Below are positions 41,804 through 49,186 of a stretch of 64,000 bases of DNA, in pieces. The first letter of the stretch is position 1. Each line of letters starts with the position of its first letter. Both the position numbers and the translations under genes were made by a program. The notes under the pieces were generated by a model. It saw only the letters and a list, made by a program, of their open reading frames with translations, did not search any database and had not been told where the DNA came from. The DNA is from UBA2966 sp965242505 (GTDB lineage Bacteria; Pseudomonadota; Alphaproteobacteria; UBA2966), in NCBI GenBank assembly GCA_965242505.1, contig OZ251449.1:3224001-3288000 (forward strand), written 5' to 3'.

Positions 41804-43321
41804 TCAGAGCGACCGGCGGAACGAGAGCTCGGCCCGGTTGCGCCGGTAGTCGAAGATCTCGCCGATGTTCGAGTCGCGCCGCTCGTGAACTAGGGACAGC
41901 ACCGGGACGAAGCCGAACAGCTCGATACGGCCGTTGGAGGCGGTCAACCGGTCGATCGAGGTCCGGTCCCGGCGGTTATCCGGGCTGATCAGCAACGACC
42001 TGAAATCGTCGTAGCGGGTGAACAGGACGTCGTGGAAGAAACCGAGATCGAAGCCGGCGACGCCGAAGACCGGCGGCAGGTCGGCGCTGGCGAAAGCGCC
42101 CAGCCGGCGGGTGCGGGAGCGCTGCCCCGCGGCGTCCGCACGGGTTCTCCGCCAGCCCCCGCGCAGCCCCAGCGTGACCGCCGACGTCGCCGCGAAGGTC
42201 AGGCCGAGGTCGAGCTCGGAACGCGGGCCGTCCTGGGACCCGCCGCGCCGGTGGCGCCGCTCGATCCACTCCGCGCCGGCGCTGAGCCACAGCCGCTCGC
42301 TCAGGCGCGCCCCCCCTTCGAGGCGCGGGCCGATGCCGCGGCTCACCGGGCCGCCGCCGTGCCAGCGCTGGTCCGCCTCGACGAGCAGGCTGGCGTGGCC
42401 GCGCGGAAGCAGCACCTGCGGCCCGGCGAGCAGCGCCAGCGTCATGTCGTCGAACCGCCGTCCGCGGTATTCGCGCCGGTAGAGGCTGGCGCCGAGACGC
42501 AGCCGGGCGGCGGGGCGGAACGACACGGGATGCCGGTACTCCCCCGATGCCGACACGACGACCCCGACGCCCGAGGTCGCGCGGGCGCGCTCTTCGATCT
42601 CGAACTCCAGCCCCTCGCCGGTGAAGACGTTCACGAGGCGGGTCGCGATCCGCCGCGCCGACGTCCCGGTGTTGACGTTGGTGTCCGGCGCGACCGACAT
42701 CCCGAACGATCCCGATATCCGCTTGCGCGCCTGAACCGCCCCGAGAAAGCGCGACACCGCCCCGGCGATATCCGGCGGCAGTCCGCCCGCCAGGGCGCGC
42801 CGGAAATGGTGCGCCGCGGCGTCGCAATCGTCGCCCAGCAGATGCTCCAGCAGGTCGCCGGGCTCCTCCAGGCAGCGCCCGCGTTCGAACAGGACCCGGG
42901 CGAGCTCCAGCCGCGCGCCGGCGAGCCCGGGGCGCCGTTCCAGGATATGGCGGTAGCTCGCCGCGGCCTCGTCGCGCAGCGCCCGGCGGGCCGCGTCGTC
43001 CGCCGGCGCGCCGGAGCGGCCCGGCGGCAGGTTGGCCGCGTTCGCGGCCGCCATGCCGCGGAAGAACCAGGCGTCGGTGTCGTCGGGCGCGTCCTCGGCC
43101 AGCGGGCGCAGCAGATCGAGCGCCGCCGCCGGATCGCCGGCGAAGATCATCTCCCGCGCCCGTTCCGCCTCGTCCGGCGGCGCGTCGTCCCGGGCCCAGC
43201 CCGGCGCGCCGGGCGGAAGGAGCAGCGCCGCGGCGAGGGCCGCGCCCAGGACCATTCGGGCCGCCGTTTTCCCGAATTCACAAAAAAATTTCTGACCGGG
43301 ATATCCTTGTCTTGCGCGCAT
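41804..43321 (-). CDS. Slam-like (DUF560) outer-membrane protein with TPR region
   Basis: A 505-residue protein: N-terminal signal peptide (VLGAALAAALLLPPGAPGWA), a TPR-like helical region with LLRPLAEDAPDDTDAWFFRG and ARLELARVLFERG, then from about residue 205 a beta-barrel of alternating strands starting SGSFGMSVAPDTNVN. This matches surface lipoprotein assembly modulators (Slam), which help lipoproteins reach the cell surface. No adjacent surface lipoprotein gene is seen. The start could be 43321 or the internal ATG at 43255, directly before the hydrophobic core. Confidence 0.8.
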   Translation of the reverse strand: MRARQGYPGQKFFCEFGKTAARMVLGAALAAALLLPPGAPGWARDDAPPDEAERAREMIFAGDPAAALDLLRPLAEDAPDDTDAWFFRGMAAANAANLPPGRSGAPADDAARRALRDEAAASYRHILERRPGLAGARLELARVLFERGRCLEEPGDLLEHLLGDDCDAAAHHFRRALAGGLPPDIAGAVSRFLGAVQARKRISGSFGMSVAPDTNVNTGTSARRIATRLVNVFTGEGLEFEIEERARATSGVGVVVSASGEYRHPVSFRPAARLRLGASLYRREYRGRRFDDMTLALLAGPQVLLPRGHASLLVEADQRWHGGGPVSRGIGPRLEGGARLSERLWLSAGAEWIERRHRRGGSQDGPRSELDLGLTFAATSAVTLGLRGGWRRTRADAAGQRSRTRRLGAFASADLPPVFGVAGFDLGFFHDVLFTRYDDFRSLLISPDNRRDRTSIDRLTASNGRIELFGFVPVLSLVHERRDSNIGEIFDYRRNRAELSFRRSL

Positions 43322-43437
43322 TGCACGGTCCGGGTATGATTTCAGGATAGAGGGGTTGCGCGGCCGATTCCGCGGGGCGCGGAGTCGGCGACCTTGGGGA
43401 AACGCGAGCCTGGAAACCGAAACCGGATGATACGGTC

Positions 43438-43992
43438 ATGATCCGATCGCCGCAAGGCTCGCCGGCCCTCGTCCTGAACGCCGATTACCAGCCGCTCAGC
43501 TATTTCCCGCTGTCGCTGTGGCCATGGCAGGAGGCGGTCAAGGCCGTTTTCCTCGACCGGGTCGACATCGTCTCCGAATACGAACGCTGGATTTCCTCGC
43601 CCTCCTTCAGGATGCGGCTGCCCAGCGTGGTTTCGCTCAAGCGCTACGTGCAACCGGCCCACAGGCCCGCGTTCACGCGGTTCAACGTGTTTCTCCGCGA
43701 TTCGTTCACCTGCCAGTATTGCGGCGGCGACAAGGACGACCTGACCTTCGATCACCTCGTCCCGCGCTCGCAAGGCGGACGAACCCGGTGGAACAACGTG
43801 GTGGCGGCCTGTTCCCGCTGCAACCTCAGGAAGGGCGGCCGCCGTCCCGAACAGGCGGGCATGTATCCCCGCGCCATGCCCGTCGAGCCCTCGATGTTCC
43901 AGTTGCGGCAGATCGGCCGCCGTTTCCCGCCGAACCATCTTCACGAAAGCTGGCGGGACTACCTCTACTGGGATACCGAGCTCGAACCCTGA
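43438..43992 (+). CDS. HNH endonuclease family protein
   Basis: A 184-residue HNH nuclease domain protein common in alphaproteobacteria. The zinc-binding CQYCGGD is near residue 97, the HNH core reads LTFDHLVPRSQGGRTRWNNVVAACSRCN, and the protein ends with HESWRDYLYWDTELEP. The N-terminal 80 residues, starting ALVLNADYQPLSYFPLS, are the usual companion part. It is widely conserved and probably a chromosomal housekeeping nuclease, not a homing enzyme; its cellular role is not established. Confidence 0.9.
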   Translation: MIRSPQGSPALVLNADYQPLSYFPLSLWPWQEAVKAVFLDRVDIVSEYERWISSPSFRMRLPSVVSLKRYVQPAHRPAFTRFNVFLRDSFTCQYCGGDKDDLTFDHLVPRSQGGRTRWNNVVAACSRCNLRKGGRRPEQAGMYPRAMPVEPSMFQLRQIGRRFPPNHLHESWRDYLYWDTELEP

Positions 43993-44050
43993 GCCGGAGA
44001 CCGCCGGTCGTGGGCGAACGCGACCGCCGGCGTCAGCCGCGGCCTCTCGC

Positions 44051-44353
44051 CGTCAAATGACCGTCAAATGAAACCTGATCGGAATTTTCCTTGTATATCA
44101 AAACGATAAAAGAAGAATGCATACGCCTTCGGGTCATCCGCGCGGCTCTCCGTCAAATAAGCATTGCGGTTCCATCCGCCCAGACGCGCCGCGCGCCCAC
44201 CGGCTTCGGTCCGGCTCTCCGTCAAATGACCGTCAAATGAACGTGGAAACGGATTCGTTCGATATATCAACGCGTTGATGGTTTTCATGGAGCGGCGGCG
44301 GCGGTCGGGGCGGTTTGCCGTCAAACAACCGTTCCGGTTTCATCCGCCCGCTC
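44051..44353. repeat. Direct repeat A downstream of the AlbA-type gene
   Basis: It contains several copies of an 11-mer CCGTCAAATGA and AT-rich DNA with TGTATATCAAAACGATAAAAG. It matches 45945-46178 almost base for base, apart from a 69-base insertion. That insertion ends with another CTCTCCGTCAAAT and contains, on the minus strand, a frame ending ADGTAMLI-stop, a counterpart of the intact gene's end ADETGTVV-stop. The right edge overlaps the last codons of the AlbA-type gene. The gap 43993-44320 holds nothing else that I can recognise. Confidence 0.85.
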
Positions 44354-45892
44354 GGCCGCCCAGAACGGCAAATAGGCGCGCCATCGATAACCCGCCGTCG
44401 AATCCGTGACGGCGATCATGCCGGCGTCCATGGCCTCGTTCAACAGGCGGGTCGCGACCGAGGCGTTGCGGTCGGCGATGCCGAACCGTTTGCGCAGGGT
44501 CGCGTTGGTCGCGCGTTTGTTCGCGACGTACTGGATACAGCTGTGGAGGTAGGTCGCGCGAATTTTCTCCGCGCGGTCCATGTCCTTCAGGTTCTTGCGG
44601 GCGAACAGCGCCGCGCGGGTGGAGCCCTCCGGCGCGTCGAACAACGGCGCCGGCAGTTGCGCCGACTCGACCTGGAAGACCACCTTGTCGATGCCGCTGC
44701 CACGCTCTTCGCAGACGCCGAAACGGCGCATGAGCGCCGCCGTCGCCTCGTTGCGCGACCGCGGGGGCGCATCGACGAAACGGTCCGTCGAAACCAGCGG
44801 CGCGCCGGGGTTGGAGAGTTCGATACGGTCGTCGAAAATCTCCACCATGGGTCCCGCGCCGGAAACGGAAAAATCCTGATGGATCAGCATGTTCGAGACC
44901 AATTCCCGCACCGCGGCGGGCGGGAATCCGCGCCAGGCCGTGCGCAGCCCGTTGTCGATCGCCTCGCCGCCGGGCAGCAGGGCGTCGATATAGCCGAGCG
45001 ATTCCTCGAATCCCGCCGCGTATCCTTTCCCGACGAGCCTTTCCCTGACGGTCTCGATACGGCTGTCGCCTCGATATCGGACGACCCGAATCGCCTTGCG
45101 CGCCAGGCCGGGAAAGTCATCCAAACTCGCGGCCAGGAGGATGGCGCCGAGAGTGACGACGTCCCAGCCGCCCGCGGCGCCGCGCCGGATCAACCCGTCC
45201 GCGGCCAACGCCTCGACGATCCGGTCGGGATCCGTCGGCAGCGGCCGTTCCAGCATCTTGAAATAAACCGGATAATCGAGCAGGCGCAGCACGTCCCCGG
45301 CGCTCAGGCGCTCGCGCGCCACGGTGTCCTCGAACCGCGCGCGATCGAGAATGCGCCACAGCGCCCGCGCCCGTTCGGGCGTCGCCGCCAACGGTCTCTT
45401 GACCGTCCCGACGCGGATATATTCGGCGCCGTAGAAACGCGCCGGGCGGTCGGCCGCTGCGCCGATTTCCGCGATCACGACCCGCCCGCCGTCCGTATCG
45501 ACGGCATGGAAACGGAATTCGATCTTCGGGTCCAGCCCGCGTTGCAGCCAGCTTTCGAGCGGCTCGTTACCGATTTTGGCCGAACGCGGATCGAAGGCGG
45601 TCCCGACGGGTTTGCGGGCGCCGTCGTCCACCCCCCAGAACATGTAGGCGCAGGGCCGCTCGTTCAACGCCGCCGCGTTGGCGAGCGCCGAGAAATACTC
45701 GCCGATTTCCCGCGGGTCGGCGTTGTCGCGCTTGAACTCCAGCCACTCCCCTTCGCCTTCCCGAAGCGCCGTCGCGACCAGCCCGGCAAGATCCTCGGGG
45801 GATCGGGCCGCGCTCACGACGACGAATCGACGATGGACCGGCTCCATGTGTCGACGGCCTTCATACGCGGCTCCCTTCCTCCGCGCGATCAT
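44321..45892 (-). CDS. ATP-binding protein with AlbA_2 (Schlafen) domain
   Basis: A protein of up to 523 residues. The N-terminal AlbA_2/Schlafen domain shows GEWLEFKRDNADPREIGEYF and ANAAALNERPCAYMFWGVDDG. A GHKL-type ATPase-like middle segment follows (RELVSNMLIHQDFSV, EIFDDRIELSNPGAPL and RRFGVCEERGSGIDKV), and a winged-helix C-terminus. This is the COG2865 class, thought to be transcription regulators or defence-related. The start at 45892 or at 45847 (MEPVHRRF) cannot be separated. Its 3' end lies inside repeat A, and another copy of the same 3' end lies in repeat B. Confidence 0.85.
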   Translation of the reverse strand: MIARRKGAAYEGRRHMEPVHRRFVVVSAARSPEDLAGLVATALREGEGEWLEFKRDNADPREIGEYFSALANAAALNERPCAYMFWGVDDGARKPVGTAFDPRSAKIGNEPLESWLQRGLDPKIEFRFHAVDTDGGRVVIAEIGAAADRPARFYGAEYIRVGTVKRPLAATPERARALWRILDRARFEDTVARERLSAGDVLRLLDYPVYFKMLERPLPTDPDRIVEALAADGLIRRGAAGGWDVVTLGAILLAASLDDFPGLARKAIRVVRYRGDSRIETVRERLVGKGYAAGFEESLGYIDALLPGGEAIDNGLRTAWRGFPPAAVRELVSNMLIHQDFSVSGAGPMVEIFDDRIELSNPGAPLVSTDRFVDAPPRSRNEATAALMRRFGVCEERGSGIDKVVFQVESAQLPAPLFDAPEGSTRAALFARKNLKDMDRAEKIRATYLHSCIQYVANKRATNATLRKRFGIADRNASVATRLLNEAMDAGMIAVTDSTAGYRWRAYLPFWAAERADETGTVV

Positions 45893-45944
45893 AGCCCGCG
45901 TCTCTCCTGCTGGCCATGACCTGCGCGGCGAACGCGAACGCCGG

Positions 45945-46178
45945 CGTCAAATGACCGTCAAATGACACCTGATCGGAATTTTTCTTGTATATCAAAACGA
46001 TAAAAGAAGAATGCATACGCCTTCGGGCCATCCGCGCGGCTCTCCGTCAAATGACCGTCAAATGAACGTGGAAACGGATTCGTTCGATATATCAACGTGT
46101 TGGTGGTTTTCATGGAGCGGCGGCGGCGGTCGGGGCGGTTTGCCGTCAAACAACCGTTCCGGTCTCGTCCGCCCGCTC
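45945..46178. repeat. Direct repeat B upstream of the AlbA-type gene
   Basis: A 234-base near-identical copy of repeat A, in the same orientation, between the AlbA-type gene and coq7. On the minus strand it starts with codons for ADETGTVV and a stop, exactly the end of the AlbA-type protein, followed by the same downstream sequence and the CGTCAAATGA 10-mers. So it preserves the 3' end of a second, lost copy of that gene. Nothing else is seen in 45893-46176. Confidence 0.85.
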
Positions 46179-46764
46179 ACAGACGCTCCGAAAGCCAGAT
46201 CGCCAGGCGCGAACCCGCCTTGATCGCCGACGTCAGCGCCTCGTAGCCCGGCGCCTCGAGGGCGCCGCGCTCCAGCGCCTCGTCGCGATGGGCGATCTCG
46301 TCGGCCCGGAACCGTTCGATGGTGTCGCGCAACTCGGCCTCGTCGTCGCCGAGCCGCTCGGCCTGCCGTCGATAGTGCTCGTCGATCGTCTCCTCGACGG
46401 CGACGGTGCAGGCGTGCGCCGCCTTCTCGCCCAGGAGCGCGGTTCCGGCGCCCAGCGCGAACCCGGCGACGCTCCACAGCGGCGTCAGCGCGGTCGGGCG
46501 CACCCGCCGGTCCGCGATCAGCCGATCGAAGGCCGCCAGATGCTCGCGTTCGCGGTCCGCCATGCGCCGGAACGCCGCGCCCGCCGGCCCCTCGCCCAGG
46601 ACCGCCATCTGGCCTTCGTAGATGCGGACGGCGCCGAACTCGCCCGCGTGGTCGACCCGGATCATGCGTTCGATCAGGGTTTCGGGCGACGGGTCTCCGG
46701 GCAGGCGGTCCTCCCCCGTGCGTTTCGGGCGCCGGCGGCGCGAGGCGCGATCGGCCGGCGTCAT
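46177..46764 (-). CDS. coq7: Coq7-type demethoxyubiquinol hydroxylase
   Basis: A 195-residue membrane-associated di-iron enzyme that hydroxylates the ubiquinone precursor ring in the late steps of ubiquinone synthesis. The iron ligands are read in DHAGEFGAVRIYEGQ, REREHLAAFDRL, EETIDEHYRRQ and ADEIAHRDEAL. Its start overlaps the dsbB stop by three bases. The stop codon lies at the edge of repeat B, so the 3' end was the recombination boundary. Confidence 0.92.
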   Translation of the reverse strand: MTPADRASRRRRPKRTGEDRLPGDPSPETLIERMIRVDHAGEFGAVRIYEGQMAVLGEGPAGAAFRRMADREREHLAAFDRLIADRRVRPTALTPLWSVAGFALGAGTALLGEKAAHACTVAVEETIDEHYRRQAERLGDDEAELRDTIERFRADEIAHRDEALERGALEAPGYEALTSAIKAGSRLAIWLSERL

Positions 46765-47297
46765 GCGGACCCCCGCCGGAGATTGGCGCGGGCGGCCAGG
46801 GCCGAGAACCCGGCCAGCGCGAGGGAGGCGAGGAAGTTGTATCCCGCCATCGAGACGCCGAACAGCGACCAGGCGGCCTCGTCGCAACGGACCGCGGGCG
46901 CGGACATGATCTGCGCGCGCAGCTCGTCCACGGACCGCGCGCCGCCGGCGCCCGCGCACGCCTCCGTTCCGGCCCACCAGCGCCACTCGACGCCGACGTG
47001 ATAGGCGGCGATCCCCGCGCCGATCAGGAAGGCCGCCGCGGCGAGGCCGTGCAGTCCTCCCACGGCCTTTCGGCGGCGCGCCATCGCGAAGCCCGCGGCG
47101 GCCAGCGCGATCGCCGCTGCGTAGGGCGCCCGCTGATAGATGCAGAGGGCGCAGGGTTCGAGCCCGCCGACGTACTGCGAAAGCAGCGCGGCGCCCAGAA
47201 CCGCGGCGCTGGCGAACAGGACCGACAGCGCGCTGGCGCGCGGACCCAGGAGCGCGGCCGCCGGGGTCATCGCCGAGACGACGCGGTTTCGAGGCAT
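46761..47297 (-). CDS. dsbB: Disulfide bond formation protein B
   Basis: A 178-residue inner-membrane protein that reoxidises DsbA and passes electrons to quinone. Four helices are visible. The first cysteine pair is in LEPCALCIYQRAPYA; the second periplasmic pair is CAGAGG and VRCDEAAW near residues 122-142. It is placed directly before coq7, so the two quinone-linked genes are translationally coupled. Confidence 0.9.
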   Translation of the reverse strand: MPRNRVVSAMTPAAALLGPRASALSVLFASAAVLGAALLSQYVGGLEPCALCIYQRAPYAAAIALAAAGFAMARRRKAVGGLHGLAAAAFLIGAGIAAYHVGVEWRWWAGTEACAGAGGARSVDELRAQIMSAPAVRCDEAAWSLFGVSMAGYNFLASLALAGFSALAARANLRRGSA

Positions 47298-47315
47298 CCC
47301 GGACGATATGGCGCC

Positions 47316-47897
47316 TCAGACCGCATAGCGCAAGACGACGAAGCCCGCCGACAAGGCCACGACGAATATCGTCGCGACGACCTTCAGGTTCCCCTCGACG
47401 AAGGTCCGGATCGACGGTCCGTAACGCCGGAGCAGGAAGGCGACGGCGTAGAACCGGAGCCCCCGGGAGACCAGCGAGCCGGCGACGAAGGGAACGAGGC
47501 CCAGCCCGGTCGCCCCGCTCGCGATGGTGAACACCTTGTAGGGGAGCGGCGTCAGGCCGGCCGCGAAGACGATCAGGAGGCCCCACTCGTTGTACCGGTC
47601 CTGGAAGTCGGCGAACCGCTCGGCGTGCCCGTAGAAGGCGAGCAGGGGGCGGCCGACGTTCTCGTAGGCGAGGAACCCGATGGCGTAGCCCATGACCCCG
47701 CCGAGGACCGAGGACAGGGTGCAGACCGCGGCGATGACGTAGGCGCGGGCGCGGGCCGCCAGGACCATCGGGATCAGCATGGCGTCGGGCGGGATGGGAA
47801 AGAACGAGCTCTCGGCGAACGACACGAGGGCCAGCGCCGGGAGCGCGCGGCGGTGCGCCGCGAGCGAGAGAGTCCAGTCGTAGAGGCGTCGAAGCAC
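47316..47897 (-). CDS. YqaA/DedA family membrane protein
   Basis: A 193-residue membrane protein of the DedA/SNARE-associated family (YqaA type). Motifs are SFAESSFFPIPPDAML near residue 28, the glycine-rich ALSSVLGGVMGYAIGFLAYE stretch (close to the TLSSVLGG form), and the conserved arginine region AAGLTPLPYKVFTIASG. Members act in lipid flipping and membrane homeostasis. It is 18 bases upstream of dsbB and co-directional. Confidence 0.87.
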   Translation of the reverse strand: MLRRLYDWTLSLAAHRRALPALALVSFAESSFFPIPPDAMLIPMVLAARARAYVIAAVCTLSSVLGGVMGYAIGFLAYENVGRPLLAFYGHAERFADFQDRYNEWGLLIVFAAGLTPLPYKVFTIASGATGLGLVPFVAGSLVSRGLRFYAVAFLLRRYGPSIRTFVEGNLKVVATIFVVALSAGFVVLRYAV

Positions 47898-47976
47898 GGG
47901 GAGGCCGTTCGGTCCGGTCGCCGGATCGCGCGCCCGCTATATCAGGAGGCGGGGCGCCGGGCAACGAACTGTCCTC

Positions 47977-48220
47977 GTTCACTACATATGAGACACTGAG
48001 CGCGGCGTTGCGGGGCCGCAGACCCCCCTCCCGACCTCCCCCCTGTCAGGGGGGAGGAGTAGTGTGGATGGCAGGGGGGAGGAGCGCGCTCGGCGCGTCC
48101 CCCTTCTTCTCCCTCTCCCTGGCAGGGGGAGGGTCGGGGTGGGGGTCGCGCCAGAGGGGAGGGGCGGACCCTGCGGCGCCCCCGTCACCGGACGAGTCCT
48201 GCGGACGAGCGGGTTATGGT
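47977..48220 (+). repeat. MITE-like element, copy 6 (second subtype)
   Basis: It starts GTTCACTACATATGAGACACTGAGCG, as in copies 4 and 10, and carries both G/C palindromes, CTCCCCCCTGTCAGGGGGGAG and CTCCCTGGCAGGGGGAG. The right terminus is poorly matched. It fills most of the gap 47898-48345; the last 120 bases before the PhyH gene show no further feature. Confidence 0.8.
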
Positions 48221-48345
48221 ATTCATACGCCATGCTGGCGGTCCGGCCTCGCGCGGGCGCGGGCCGCGGATCGGGAGCCGCGCCACGATGTTCGCCGATG
48301 GACGAGGGAACGGCCGATGACGCGCGTCGGCGAGGGCGCGGCCGC

Positions 48346-49137
48346 ATGAGCTCGCCGGTCGGCAACCGGGAGATCGCCGAGTTCGAGCGCGACGGCGCGG
48401 TGCTCCTGCGCGGCGCGATCGACGACGAGTGGCAGGAGCTCCTGCGGCGGGCGGCGGCGCGGGAGCTCGAACGCCCCGAGGCGTTCTTCCGGCGGCGCCT
48501 GCTGTGGCGCTCGGATCCGGACTTCGCCCGCTTCTGCCGCTTCTCGCCGGCGCCGCGCATGGCGGCGGCGCTGCTGCGCGCGCGCAAGATCAACCTGTTC
48601 ATGGACCAGTTGTTCGCCAAGGCGCCCGGCGCGGCGAGCCGCACCGGCTGGCACAACGACCTGCCCTACTGGCCGCTGCGGGGCTGGCGGGTGGCGACGA
48701 TCTGGGTGGCGCTCGACCCGATCACCGCCGACAACGGCGCGCTGGAGGTGGTTCGGGGATCGCACTCGTGGAATCGCCGCTACCAGCCGTTCGAGCCGGA
48801 CTTCGGCGGCGGCGCCGCAGCGGCCAAGGCGGCGGCCGGAGAGACCTACGACCCGCTCCCCGACATCGAGGCCGAGCGCGACCGCTACGACATCGCCGCC
48901 TGGGACATGCGGCCCGGCGACGCGCTCGCCTTCCACGCCCTGACCCTGCACGGCGCCGCCGGCAACACGACGGCCGGGCAGTGGCGGCGCGCCTACGCCG
49001 TGCGCTACGCCGGCGAGGACGTCCGCTACCACGAGCCGGCCACCAACGAATGGCTGTACAACCCGGCGCTGAAGCCCGGCGATCCGCTCGACAGCGACCT
49101 GTATCCGGTGGTCTACGCCGCCGGTTCCGCGCCGTGA
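48346..49137 (+). CDS. Phytanoyl-CoA dioxygenase (PhyH) family protein
   Basis: A 263-residue Fe(II)/2-oxoglutarate-dependent oxygenase. The facial triad is read as HND in GWHNDLPYW near residue 103 and His in TLHGAAGN near 205; an arginine in WRRAYAVRY is the likely 2-oxoglutarate ligand. Members hydroxylate lipids, metabolites or antibiotics; the substrate is unknown. The start at 48346 (MSSPVGNREIAEF) is preferred over upstream in-frame codons, which lie near the MITE-like element. Confidence 0.87.
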   Translation: MSSPVGNREIAEFERDGAVLLRGAIDDEWQELLRRAAARELERPEAFFRRRLLWRSDPDFARFCRFSPAPRMAAALLRARKINLFMDQLFAKAPGAASRTGWHNDLPYWPLRGWRVATIWVALDPITADNGALEVVRGSHSWNRRYQPFEPDFGGGAAAAKAAAGETYDPLPDIEAERDRYDIAAWDMRPGDALAFHALTLHGAAGNTTAGQWRRAYAVRYAGEDVRYHEPATNEWLYNPALKPGDPLDSDLYPVVYAAGSAP

Positions 49138-49186
49138 CGGACGCCGGCGCGGGGCCGAACGGCGCAACTCACACCGGAGGCGCGGG

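Noticed and set aside
44064..44324. 86-residue frame (and a 63-residue relative at 45958-46149) containing AFFFYRFDIQ
   Set aside because: It is a reading of direct repeats A and B, has no ribosome site, and overlaps remnants of the AlbA-type gene end. It is more likely part of a DNA repeat than a gene.
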